DNA of 47,919 bases from Bacteroidia bacterium (lineage in GTDB: Bacteria; Bacteroidota; Bacteroidia; B-17B0; Aurantibacillaceae). The notes under the pieces were generated by a model, which was not told where the DNA came from, made no database searches, and worked only from the letters and a program-made list of their open reading frames with translations. How positions within the stretch are numbered: the stretch's first letter is position 1; each line of letters opens with the position of its first letter. The translations under genes and the position numbers were made by a program. The stretch spans positions 1 through 47,919 of the forward strand of contig BPGX01000011.1 of the NCBI GenBank assembly GCA_026003255.1. The letters run 5' to 3'. Below are positions 1 to 8,432 of this stretch, piece by piece.

Positions 1-430
1 AACTTCAATGAACAGAGGATTATCTATATATTGTCTGGATGCTATAAATGCTGGATTAAATCGTTCTACATGTCCTACCTGAATCAAAACATTATTCTTC
101 TCTGCAAGACGTTTTAATTGAATGGCTTGTTCGACTGTTTTAGTTACAGGTTTTTCATGAATACATGTTTCTTATTTTCAGTGCACTTTTTAGCAATTTC
201 AAAATGCGTTTCACCAGGTGTAACGATATCTACCACATCACTTTTCTGGATTAATTCTTCTAATGAATTAAATTTTTGAACATCAAATTCTTTTGGATAA
301 CTTTTCCAATTCTAAATAATTAATATCATAGATACCCACACCGGATATTATTTTTTCCCAAAATAATTCTTTCAAAAGTTTCAAGTGAATTTTACCTAAA
401 TAAACCTATTCCTACAAGACCTACTTTCAT
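1..430 (-). pseudogene. Gfo/Idh/MocA-family oxidoreductase, 5' part, frameshifted and cut by the window edge
   Basis: Read from the ATG at 430, the reverse strand encodes the N-terminal half of an NAD(P)-dependent oxidoreductase of the Gfo/Idh/MocA family, but only if three frame changes are allowed. There is an extra base near 402 (just after the MKVGLVGIG start of the Rossmann fold), an extra A in the run at 291-294, and a missing base near 157 (inside what should read VFIEKPVT). With these corrected, hallmark pieces appear in order: the glycine-rich N-terminus, DVVDIVTPGETHFEIA, EKPVT, and VGHVERFNPAF. The gene runs off the window at position 1. Two of the three indels are single-base changes in short homopolymers, so this may be a decayed gene or uncorrected sequencing error near a contig end. 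Substrate cannot be inferred. Confidence 0.72.
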
Positions 431-497
431 TTTTTGAAGTGCCAAAATGTATTGAAAATACTATTCTATTTTAAATGAAATCCATTATTTATTATAA

Positions 498-522
498 CAA
501 AAAAAGGGGGCATTACGCCCCC
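498..522 (-). terminator. Rho-independent terminator of rplS
   Basis: A six-base-pair GC stem (GGGGGC at 506-511, GCCCCC at 517-522, loop ATTAC) is followed, in the minus-strand transcript, by seven T residues (499-505). It sits 29 bp past the rplS stop codon. Confidence 0.85.
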
Positions 523-550
523 TTCAAATTTTCTAATTAAACCCTTTATA

Positions 551-940
551 TTATACATTTGCTACATCCGCTGCAACATCTTCTTTTTTGAAATTTAACC
601 TTTCTTTAATACGAGCAGATTTTCCAGTTAATTCTCTCAAATAATAAATTCTTGCTCTGCGCACTTTACCTCTCTTAACTACATCAATTTTTTCAATATA
701 TGGAGAATTAAATGGGAAAATTCTTTCTACTCCTACTCCATGAGATATTTTTCTTACAGTAAAAGTTCTTGTAGGTGCTTCATTTTTAATTTGTATTACA
801 ATACCAGTAAAATTTTGTATTCTTTCCTTATCTCCTTCTTTAATTTTATAATGTACAGTAATTGTATCACCCGCTTTGAATTCAGGATGGTTATCTTTGT
901 ACATTAACTCTTTCTTGATTTCTTCTAATAAATTTGCCAT
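551..940 (-). CDS. rplS: 50S ribosomal protein L19
   Basis: This is bacterial ribosomal protein L19 (bL19), a component of the large subunit at the 30S-50S interface. The 129-residue product has the family landmarks: an N-terminal [13 protein letters not shown] strand, [26 protein letters not shown], and the basic [13 protein letters not shown] segment, then [10 protein letters not shown]. Length is slightly over the usual 115-120 because of a short acidic C-terminal tail ([12 protein letters not shown]). It stands alone, with its own promoter at 962-994 and its own terminator at 498-522, rather than in the rpsP-rimM-trmD-rplS operon of proteobacteria. The start is fixed by the family N-terminus and by the promoter immediately upstream. 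Confidence 0.97.
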   Translation of the reverse strand: MANLLEEIKKELMYKDNHPEFKAGDTITVHYKIKEGDKERIQNFTGIVIQIKNEAPTRTFTVRKISHGVGVERIFPFNSPYIEKIDVVKRGKVRRARIYYLRELTGKSARIKERLNFKKEDVAADVANV

Positions 941-961
941 AATCTAAATTTTAAGGAGGTG

Positions 962-994
962 CAAATATACAACAATTATTTTTTATTTTCCAAA
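962..994 (-). promoter_or_regulatory. Bacteroidota-type promoter of rplS
   Basis: On the minus strand a TTTG (991-994) lies 21 nt upstream of TATATTTG (962-969), matching the phylum's TTTG...TAnnTTTG sigma-ABfr consensus. Transcription would start near 955, giving a leader of roughly 15 nt before the ATG at 940. Confidence 0.7.
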
Positions 995-1011
995 TTTTCT
1001 CTTTTAAAAGT

Positions 1012-1040
1012 AATTCGCCTCCAAAATTTGGAGGCGAATT
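1012..1040 (-). terminator. Perfect hairpin downstream of the T9SS cargo gene, possible terminator
   Basis: Eleven base pairs (AATTCGCCTCC at 1012-1022 with GGAGGCGAATT at 1030-1040) close a seven-base A/T loop, 19 bp past the stop of the 1172-residue protein. The minus-strand side continues with ACTTTT, a weak U-tract, so termination is plausible but not textbook. Confidence 0.5.
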
Positions 1041-1058
1041 CAAAAAAACATTTATTTT

Positions 1059-4000
1059 TTACCTTATAAGTGTAATGTATCCTTGTTTTTCATAAGTTTG
1101 TTCGTCCTTCCCTTTTGCTTTAATTGTATAGAAATAGGTACCGGCCGGTGCATCTTTACCTGCTTTCGTCTTTCCATCCCATTGAATATTACCTTTATCA
1201 GTTGTAACATTATACATCTCAACTCCCCATCTGTCAAAGATAATACATTGAATTTCCACCAAATTAGTAGCATGTATTATGAAATAATCATTCGTTCCAT
1301 CCCCATTTGGAGTAAAAATATTTGGTATCTCAATATCTGAAGGAATATCTACTTTGATAATTCGCATGGCTGTATCGACACATGGACCATTTTGCATAAA
1401 CATCACAACAGTATATGTTCCAGGCGTACTATAGGTAGTTGATGTACCAGGAGTAGCAATAGTTGCATTGCCCACTGTAGTTATGGTACTTCCATTTCCA
1501 AATGACCAACTATAACTTAAATTAGCAGGATTGCCATAACTACTATTATTAGAAAATGAAACTGTAAGAGGTGCAAATCCTTCAGTAACATTAGGTGTAA
1601 ATGCAGCATTGATAGTTCCATTTACCACAGTAATTTGGTTTTGAGCTGCACATCCTGTTGTAGTATTTGTAATCACTACATCATAAACGCCTGGATGTGT
1701 TACTGTGGGAGAATATCCGGTTACAGGATTAATCGTAGCAGATGCTGGTCCATCCCATATATAAGTTAAATTAGTACTTGGTGTAACACCTGCATAAATG
1801 GTAGTATTTGTATAGCCACACGCAATTGTATAAGGACCTACAGCAGTTGTAGCAGGAGGCGTTGTATTACTTCCTACTAAAACTGTCGTGCAAGATTGAC
1901 AGCCATTTAAGGTTCTTGTGACACATAGAGTATATGTACCTGCAGCATAGAAAGTTATAGGATTATTGAGAGAATTGGTTGAAGTAGGCGGTGGTGTCGT
2001 CCAAGTAAAAGTAAGTGACTCATTTGGAGGAGTAGGCGTAAATTGTAATGTAGCTTGCAAATCCTTACAAGTCAGTGCTGTTGGCGTTGCTTTTGCAGTC
2101 AATCCTAAAGGTTGTTTATCCTGATAAATCGTTACAGGAATTTTCCGTTTACATCCATTATTTGGATCCGTAATCTCAACCGTGTATGTTCCAACTGTTG
2201 TTTGACTGATATTAGTAGTACTATTAACAGAAAGTGTTTGTTGAGGCACTGTACCCGGCGTATACCATACATAAGTGGCTCCACTTACAGGTGAAGTACC
2301 CGTAATAATAGCCGATGGATAATAGCAATTCAAAGTATTTGTCGGAACATTCAGTGTATAACCACCTGTTGGCTTAAGAGTATCAATACCTACTGTAATA
2401 GTTTGCGAAATGACGCATCCACCTGGTGCAGGATCATAAACTACACATACATAATTACCTGGTGTGTTTGCTGTAAATGTATTTGAAGTACTTAAAGTTG
2501 AACTACCAGTAGCATCTGTCCAATAAGGAATAGGTGCCCCTCCTCCGCTTGCCTGTGTCGCATTCACTACTAATGTAACAGTAGATGGAGAACATTTAAT
2601 ATTGTAATTATTATTCACTGCAGTAACTGTCATTGTAGGAGCAGCCGTTGATTGAGTTACAGCCACAGTAAATGTATTACTACATCCATTCGCAATATTC
2701 GTTGCTACAAAAGTATACGTGCCGGGTATACCAGGGGTCAGCAAATTCCCACTCACTGGAACGCCACCAGGTTGTAGCCATGAATAAGAAACATTCACCG
2801 TTGGATTAGAAGTTCCTGTGAAGGTACCTGCCGTTCCAGTACAAGGAATGTTAATAGAATTAGGTGAAACGGTAACAGTAGGAATTGTTGTGAATATACC
2901 AACTGCAAAGGTATTTGTGTACACACAACCTGAAGAAGGATCAGAAGCCAGTACCGTATATGTGCCCGGAGAACTTACTGTATAAGGATTACCCGCAAAA
3001 GTACCACTTGAAACACTGGTAAATGTATAACTCGGCGAAGATACATCGGTATTTGTATTAACAGCACTTGCACTTACCGTTGGCTGATAACAGGTCAGCG
3101 TATCATCCGATAATGAAATAGTAAATGTTGGTATAGGTGGAGCTGAGTTTACAATAAAAGTATTAGAAGCAGTACAGCCGACCTCGTCAATGACTGTTAC
3201 TGTATTGGTACCAGGTACCAATCCTGATGCAGAGAAGGTATTAGCTGTAACAGTAGCGGATGAAGCCGGTGTTGGAGACCACACTACATTATATGTTCCT
3301 GTACCTAAAGAAGTGGTTGCTGAAGCAGTTGCTGTAGGATTATTACACCCGGGTTGATTAACAGAGGATTGTATCGCAGGAGCTGGAGTTATGGTAACAG
3401 TAATAACTTTTACTATAGGACTACAAGCTCCAGGCGGGTTCATTGTCAAAGTATAATCACCTGTAATATTGGTTGTAACAGTTTGAACCGTTTGCGTTGG
3501 GAAACCTGGAGGTCCTTGCCAGGTATAAGGCCCTAATCCTGGAGGAGCAGTAATAGTAGCATTATTAGATCCACAGGTTGGTAGAACTATAGAAGGTGTA
3601 CCAGCAGGGAAAGTGTTTCCGTTACCAATAATATCCATAGGCGAGCATAAGCAATCTAAGAATGCATAACCATAATGACCGCCTAAAGCACAATCACCAA
3701 CTGTAAAATCAATCGTTACACAAGAACCGATAAAAGAGGTTAAGTCAACAGAAGATACTATCCAATTTGGAGTATAAGAAACACCACCTGAGTTTGTCCA
3801 GCCCGAGAAGGAAGCAGAACAACCAGTAGAAGGAGGAACAATACTAAATGACGGACAAGTTGTAGGTGTTGGAGGTCCTGTACAACCATTGGAAATAGAA
3901 AAAGAAATCTTTAGATAGGGCTGATCACAGCAAGAATGACCAGGGTTTTGCAAAACTGCCATAAAAGCAAATTGAAACAAAGCATTAGCAGGAGTTACAT

Positions 4001-4577
4001 TAAATGTTTTTGAAATTCTAACAGCTTTAGCACCAGATGTATTATTATTTAGCACAGCAACTTTTGAACCTCCAAGTGGTGAATTAGGAATATTCGCTAA
4101 AACGCCCCCGTAAGGGTTGGGTGCTGGTGTTGTTAAAATTAGTACTGCAGGCGAACTCCCTGAACAACATCCCGACATGGTACATGAATTGTTGTTGCTG
4201 CCCGAGCTAAGAATCCATCCCGTAAAATTACCTAATTCAAAATCTTCGTTATTGCAAGCCGCAGTTTGTATAGTTGGCGGAGCAAAATTTTTATTCGTCC
4301 ATGATAAATAATCCGTTGGCTCAAATCTTTGTAAGTTGTACTTCTGAATAATAAATTCTCTTTTCTTTTTGTATAAAAAATATTTTAATTCAGTAGAAGT
4401 ACAATTCATAGATAGTCCCTCCTGAATAGCCATCTCTTCATTAAACCCATACAAAGAATCTTTGTCAAACGGATAGGATATGAGCGATTGAATATCCACC
4501 TGACTCTTCACTTGATAGAAACTTACAGTGAAAAACAACAAAAAAAGACCTGAAAAGTAATAGTTAATTTTCTTCAT
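1059..4577 (-). CDS. Secreted multi-domain protein with gliding-motility/T9SS C-terminal domain
   Basis: A 1172-residue cell-surface or secreted protein, probably exported by Sec and then the type IX secretion system. Residues 1-25 are a signal peptide (hydrophobic GLFLLFFTVSF, cleavage near KSQ). Residues about 105-315 form a cysteine-rich jelly-roll-like region with NFTGW near its start and YGYAFLDCLC at its end. Residues about 320-985 are roughly eight Ig-like modules, several ending in GTYTVxVxDPxxGC with paired cysteines, as in SprB-type repeats. A PKD-like domain follows (about 990-1080, with YSWSFGNGS). The last ~90 residues match the gliding-motility C-terminal domain (IPNIFTPNGDGTNDYF, IFDRWG, WDGKTKAGKDAPAGTYFY, GYITLIR). 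That domain is the basis for the T9SS assignment. The ligand is unknown; adhesin or matrix protein is the likely role. It is separated from the acyltransferase gene upstream by 76 bp of AT-rich DNA. Confidence 0.88.
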   Translation of the reverse strand: MKKINYYFSGLFLLFFTVSFYQVKSQVDIQSLISYPFDKDSLYGFNEEMAIQEGLSMNCTSTELKYFLYKKKREFIIQKYNLQRFEPTDYLSWTNKNFAPPTIQTAACNNEDFELGNFTGWILSSGSNNNSCTMSGCCSGSSPAVLILTTPAPNPYGGVLANIPNSPLGGSKVAVLNNNTSGAKAVRISKTFNVTPANALFQFAFMAVLQNPGHSCCDQPYLKISFSISNGCTGPPTPTTCPSFSIVPPSTGCSASFSGWTNSGGVSYTPNWIVSSVDLTSFIGSCVTIDFTVGDCALGGHYGYAFLDCLCSPMDIIGNGNTFPAGTPSIVLPTCGSNNATITAPPGLGPYTWQGPPGFPTQTVQTVTTNITGDYTLTMNPPGACSPIVKVITVTITPAPAIQSSVNQPGCNNPTATASATTSLGTGTYNVVWSPTPASSATVTANTFSASGLVPGTNTVTVIDEVGCTASNTFIVNSAPPIPTFTISLSDDTLTCYQPTVSASAVNTNTDVSSPSYTFTSVSSGTFAGNPYTVSSPGTYTVLASDPSSGCVYTNTFAVGIFTTIPTVTVSPNSINIPCTGTAGTFTGTSNPTVNVSYSWLQPGGVPVSGNLLTPGIPGTYTFVATNIANGCSNTFTVAVTQSTAAPTMTVTAVNNNYNIKCSPSTVTLVVNATQASGGGAPIPYWTDATGSSTLSTSNTFTANTPGNYVCVVYDPAPGGCVISQTITVGIDTLKPTGGYTLNVPTNTLNCYYPSAIITGTSPVSGATYVWYTPGTVPQQTLSVNSTTNISQTTVGTYTVEITDPNNGCKRKIPVTIYQDKQPLGLTAKATPTALTCKDLQATLQFTPTPPNESLTFTWTTPPPTSTNSLNNPITFYAAGTYTLCVTRTLNGCQSCTTVLVGSNTTPPATTAVGPYTIACGYTNTTIYAGVTPSTNLTYIWDGPASATINPVTGYSPTVTHPGVYDVVITNTTTGCAAQNQITVVNGTINAAFTPNVTEGFAPLTVSFSNNSSYGNPANLSYSWSFGNGSTITTVGNATIATPGTSTTYSTPGTYTVVMFMQNGPCVDTAMRIIKVDIPSDIEIPNIFTPNGDGTNDYFIIHATNLVEIQCIIFDRWGVEMYNVTTDKGNIQWDGKTKAGKDAPAGTYFYTIKAKGKDEQTYEKQGYITLIR

Positions 4578-4653
4578 AATCTTAAATTTTTGGGGTAAAT
4601 GTAATAAAAAAATTATTTATTGCCAGACAAAGTAAAATTTGTACCAAAATTTG

Positions 4654-5535
4654 TTAAAATTTATCTCTTTTATGTTTCCAGCGATTGTGTGACCACAACC
4701 AATAAGATGGATTGGTCATAATATTTTCTTCCAGTGCTTTCATAAATTCCTCCATAATAGGGAAGGTATTTTCATCATTCTTTACCCCTCTTAATTCTTT
4801 TGCATCTATTAAATAATATCCTCTTTTATTATGAGGATGCGGTAAAACAAATACGACAGTAGGTATGGCCTTTATTTTGTTTAATATTTTTTCAGGCCCA
4901 TAATACACAGCCGTTTCCTGATTCAAAAATATCATCCAGAACGCATTTTCTTTTGATGGACATTGATCGGCAATGAATGTATAAACATTGTTTACTTTCG
5001 TATTTGAAATAATATATTTGAAGGCAGATTGCATAGGCAAAAGTTTTGTCCCGAAACGACTACGAATTTTTATCATAATTCTATCAAACACTTTGTTAGA
5101 CAATGGATGATACAAAACAAATAAATTCTGTCTAAAGTATAAATTAAATGCAGCGCCCGCCCATTCCCAATTTCCTAAATGACCCATTAATACTAATATA
5201 TCTTTTCCTTCTTCAAAATTTCTATTAAAAATTTCTTGAAAGTTTTTCGAAAATTCACATCGCTTTTTAAGTTCACTTTCAGATATTGAAAGCAATTTTA
5301 ATGCCTCTACAATCCACTGAACAAAAAATCTATAGAAATTCTTTTCAATTATAATTATCTCATTGAGAGTTTTTTCAGGGAAGGAATTCAATAAATTTTT
5401 TCGCACAACTTCTCTTCTATATCTAATAATATAATAAAGCAAAAAAGCCAGAATATCCGAAATACAATATAATACTGATAAAGGTAATAATGAAATTAAA
5501 TATAATATAGAATATATTATGTAATACAAAACCAT
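4654..5535 (-). CDS. LpxL/HtrB-family lipid acyltransferase
   Basis: A membrane-associated acyltransferase of the lipid A biosynthesis (LpxL/HtrB, PF03279) family. An N-terminal hydrophobic segment (residues 3-37) is followed by the HX4E catalytic motif as HLGNWE (His119, Glu124). Later family landmarks are ADQCPSKENAFWMIFLNQETAVYYGPE and the C-terminal YWLWSHNRWKHKR, the usual W-x-H-x-R ending. The length of about 293 residues is normal. The start is taken as the ATG at 5535, which overlaps the upstream stop as TGATG; a TTG one codon earlier is unlikely. It is the last gene of the glycolipid operon. It could be the late acyltransferase of lipid A or acylate another lipid or sugar made by this operon; the sequence does not decide. 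Confidence 0.85.
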   Translation of the reverse strand: MVLYYIIYSILYLISLLPLSVLYCISDILAFLLYYIIRYRREVVRKNLLNSFPEKTLNEIIIIEKNFYRFFVQWIVEALKLLSISESELKKRCEFSKNFQEIFNRNFEEGKDILVLMGHLGNWEWAGAAFNLYFRQNLFVLYHPLSNKVFDRIMIKIRSRFGTKLLPMQSAFKYIISNTKVNNVYTFIADQCPSKENAFWMIFLNQETAVYYGPEKILNKIKAIPTVVFVLPHPHNKRGYYLIDAKELRGVKNDENTFPIMEEFMKALEENIMTNPSYWLWSHNRWKHKRDKF

Positions 5536-6950
5536 CAAATGAATTTACATTTTCTACTAGCAAAAAAGCACATCTTTAATAAAATCCACCCGTGTTTAAA
5601 TCGCGAGATATTCGTTGTACCATACACCCTTTCTCTATAACGAATAGGTACTTCTACTATTTTCAAATTTAACTTATGAGCACCAAACAACAAATCAAAA
5701 TCTCCAAATGGATCAAAATCGCCGAAATAATTTCTGTTTTTAATCAATTTTTCATAATCGGACTTAAAAATCACTTTTGTTCCACACAATGTGTCGTTAA
5801 ACTTTTGCTCTAACAAAAACGAAAACATCCAGCTAAAAAAGTGATTGCCTAAATAATTCAAAAAACGCATCGCTTGCTTTTCCATCGGATAAACCAATCG
5901 TGTGCCATTGATAAAGTCGCCTTTCCCACTGGCAACGGCATCGTAAAATTTTGGCAAATCCTCTGGCGGTACGGTCAAATCAGCGTCTAATATCATCAAA
6001 ATATCTCCTGAAGCGTGCTTAAACCCTTCTCTAACGGCATCTGCTTTACCTTTTCCTGGTTGTTGAAAGTATTTAATATCCCATTGGTCTTTATATTTCT
6101 CTGCTACTTCTTTAATTTTTTCCCAGGTATCATCCGTGCTATTTCCTTCCACAAAAATGATTTCTGTATGTTTACCTAATCTTGGCATTCTTAAAATAGC
6201 ATTTTCTATATTACCACTTTCATTTCTTGCAGGAATAACCACACTTACACTATAATCTTTCACATTTTTGTTACAAGGCAAAGGTCTTGCAAAAGAATAA
6301 TGATTCAAATTCAAATACCTTATTAAAGGCAATTTAGCAAAATAACGATTTATCAAAGTTGACAGCACAGGAATATAAAACGGAAATAACATTTGTCGCG
6401 TATTTCTATACACTTCAAAACCTGCTAAATACAACAAGTTATTGACATCATTGCTGGTTAGCCAATTCTGAACAGGTGATGGCTTCTTTATTCTCAACCA
6501 TTCGGCTAATTTGATAAATGGCTCCCAGAATGAATTATAGTATTGCACAATAATTTTTGTTCTATCATGAGAAACTTTTTGCAATTGTTGAAAGACCTTT
6601 TGAATGTCTTCTAAAAATCCGATGACATTTGAAATAATAATCAAATCGTATTTTTTATCCAACTGTAAATTATTTGCATCCATTACCAGAAACTCAATGT
6701 TTTCAAGATGTCCATATTTTTCTTTTGCCCATTTTATTTGTTCTTCAGCAAAGTCAACGCCTGTTTTATATTTACCTTTAATGTTAGCCAATAAATCTCC
6801 TGTGCCACATCCAATTTCTAAAACAGTATCATAATCGTGTGTAAAATACTCAATATAGCGCGTAATCTCATCCCAATAATATCTATTAATTCCTTTTTGT
6901 TTCCGTTTTCGTGCTAAATCATTAAAATATTTTTGAATATCTATCTTCAT
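5535..6950 (-). CDS. Fusion: class I SAM methyltransferase + GT2 (DPM1-like) glycosyltransferase
   Basis: A two-domain cytoplasmic protein of 471 residues. The N-terminal half is a class I SAM-dependent methyltransferase with motif I VLEIGCGTGD at residues 43-52, an acidic end of strand 2 (TGVDFAEEQIKWA) and YDLIIISNVIGFLED as motif II. The C-terminal half, from about 235, is a family 2 glycosyltransferase: VSVVIPARNE, FVEGNSTDDTW, and the metal-binding DADLTVPPED (Asp322, Asp324). The GT2 part resembles dolichyl- or polyprenyl-phosphate sugar synthases, including the conserved CGTKVIFK segment. It has no obvious C-terminal membrane helices. ATGA overlap with the upstream gene and TGATG overlap with the downstream gene imply translational coupling. 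Inference: it makes a polyprenyl-phosphate sugar for the GT-C enzyme at the head of the operon. Confidence 0.85.
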   Translation of the reverse strand: MKIDIQKYFNDLARKRKQKGINRYYWDEITRYIEYFTHDYDTVLEIGCGTGDLLANIKGKYKTGVDFAEEQIKWAKEKYGHLENIEFLVMDANNLQLDKKYDLIIISNVIGFLEDIQKVFQQLQKVSHDRTKIIVQYYNSFWEPFIKLAEWLRIKKPSPVQNWLTSNDVNNLLYLAGFEVYRNTRQMLFPFYIPVLSTLINRYFAKLPLIRYLNLNHYSFARPLPCNKNVKDYSVSVVIPARNESGNIENAILRMPRLGKHTEIIFVEGNSTDDTWEKIKEVAEKYKDQWDIKYFQQPGKGKADAVREGFKHASGDILMILDADLTVPPEDLPKFYDAVASGKGDFINGTRLVYPMEKQAMRFLNYLGNHFFSWMFSFLLEQKFNDTLCGTKVIFKSDYEKLIKNRNYFGDFDPFGDFDLLFGAHKLNLKIVEVPIRYRERVYGTTNISRFKHGWILLKMCFFASRKCKFI

Positions 6951-7714
6951 TGTTTTTCAATAATAATAGTTTGAAATAAAGCCGTAAATCTCTGAAAAGG
7001 TTTTATACATTTTTCAAAAATATGAAAAAAATCAAAAGTAAAGGCAGGAACAAAAGGATAATAAGAAACTCCTCCACTTAATAAATACAATAATGTTGTA
7101 TGATAATCTATTTTCAAAATTTTCAATTCTGGAAAATTTTCTTGAAAGTACTTTTTTTCTCTGATAAAATAGATGTATGGTAATGCCTGATTGGAATGGC
7201 TCAAAGGCCTTCCTGCTTCAATGCTTAATTCTCCTCCCTCATCAAAGGGCTCGTGATGAAATTTTTTGTATATAAATCTTGAGAACATTGTGTTGGCGGG
7301 CTCAATCATTACTATTTTTCCTCTGGACTTTAATACTCTCTGCGACTCTTTCAAAAACAAATAAGGACGTGGAATATGATGAAATACATTCAACATAAAA
7401 ATACCGTCTAAAGATTTATTCTCAAAGGGCAATTGCTCCGCATTAATTTGCTTATCAATATAACTTAATGGCAAAATATCAGAAGTAATAACCTGTGGCA
7501 AAATATCTTTCAGAAAACCACCACCAGAGCCCAATTCTAAATAAGTGCCAGATGAGTTTTCATTTACAACATTCTGAAATTCTTTGTACCAATTTAGATA
7601 AACCTTTTTCAAAAAAGGCGTCTCCAAAATAATTTTCCGATGCAATTCTGTTGTTCTTGGATCATCCAACGAATATGGAATATTTCGCTTCTTAATCATT
7701 TGTGCAAAAGACAT
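6947..7714 (-). CDS. Class I SAM-dependent methyltransferase
   Basis: A 255-residue methyltransferase of the Methyltransf_11/UbiE-like type. Motif I is YLELGSGGGFL (58-68); the following NAEQLPFENKSLDGIFMLNVFHHIPRP carries the motif between strands 4 and 5, and KSRGKIVMIEPANT the post-motif segment. No membrane segment or signal peptide is evident, so it should act in the cytosol. The start at 7714 overlaps the upstream FkbM gene by 23 bp; an in-frame ATG at 7699 (MIKKRN) is an alternative with less overlap. The acceptor is unknown; the setting points to a sugar or lipid intermediate. Confidence 0.82.
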   Translation of the reverse strand: MSFAQMIKKRNIPYSLDDPRTTELHRKIILETPFLKKVYLNWYKEFQNVVNENSSGTYLELGSGGGFLKDILPQVITSDILPLSYIDKQINAEQLPFENKSLDGIFMLNVFHHIPRPYLFLKESQRVLKSRGKIVMIEPANTMFSRFIYKKFHHEPFDEGGELSIEAGRPLSHSNQALPYIYFIREKKYFQENFPELKILKIDYHTTLLYLLSGGVSYYPFVPAFTFDFFHIFEKCIKPFQRFTALFQTIIIEKQ

Positions 7715-8426
7715 TAAAATACTGTTGTTCAGAAACTGGTAATTCTTTTAATATATCCGTAGTAAGTTCTATTAAATTCTTATCTTTTATTAAATAAACT
7801 TTTGAAAAATAATCTTTCAATTCCGAATAATATTTTTCCGCACTGCTTCCCGCTTTTGTCAAGCCATACGGCCAAAATTCTGACAACAATTTGATTTTTC
7901 TATTTTGTTGTATTATGTTTTTCATCCCTTCAAAAGCAAAGGGCTCAAAACCCTGAATATCTATTTTGATAAAATCAATGAAACCATTCTTTGTAAAATA
8001 ATCATCCAATCGAACACAAGGAATCTCAACACATCTTGAAGTATCACTTATAGGATATGTCCGATGATCCACATTAAGTTCAGAAAAATACAACTTTATA
8101 TTTCCTGTATGATTTGCAACAGCCATATTTTCCAGGACAACATTTTTTAAATGCTTTGTGTTATCTTTTAATTTTTGAAAATTAATTTTATCCGGTTCAA
8201 AAGCAACTACTTTTCCGTTTTCTCCAACAATATCAGCTAAAATGCGTGTATAAAAACCAATGTTAGCACCTATATCCACAACATTATTTCCTCTTTGAAT
8301 ATTTTTTCGCAACAATTCAATCTCAAATTTTTCAGAATATCTCTTATATGCAAAATACAAAGGTTGATAAATCGGATAAACATAATCGTATAAAAATTGC
8401 CCCACTTTCAATGAAAAAAACGACAT
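7692..8426 (-). CDS. FkbM-family methyltransferase
   Basis: A 244-residue SAM methyltransferase of the FkbM family (PF05050), which commonly O-methylates sugars. Visible motifs are VVDIGANIGFYTR (49-61, SAM-binding loop), KVVAFEPDKINFQKL (acidic loop at the end of strand 2), the conserved RLDDYF, and FIKIDIQGFEPFAFEGM, the family signature near the active site. It follows the GT-C gene by only 6 bp and overlaps the next methyltransferase gene. In surface-glycan clusters FkbM enzymes often cap or decorate chains, which fits here, but the sugar position is not predictable. Confidence 0.88.
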   Translation of the reverse strand: MSFFSLKVGQFLYDYVYPIYQPLYFAYKRYSEKFEIELLRKNIQRGNNVVDIGANIGFYTRILADIVGENGKVVAFEPDKINFQKLKDNTKHLKNVVLENMAVANHTGNIKLYFSELNVDHRTYPISDTSRCVEIPCVRLDDYFTKNGFIDFIKIDIQGFEPFAFEGMKNIIQQNRKIKLLSEFWPYGLTKAGSSAEKYYSELKDYFSKVYLIKDKNLIELTTDILKELPVSEQQYFNVFCTND

Positions 8427-8432
8427 AGTTAA

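Noticed and set aside
1023..1029. Link between the 1012-1040 hairpin and the CCCTTCCA/TGGAAGGG hairpins near the window end
   Set aside because: Only the A/T loop and a CTCC/GGAG core are similar; the arms differ, so it is treated as a separate hairpin.
1083..4311. Several plus-strand ORFs within the T9SS cargo gene
   Set aside because: They are antisense shadows of a repetitive Thr/Pro/Val-rich gene with no family resemblance.
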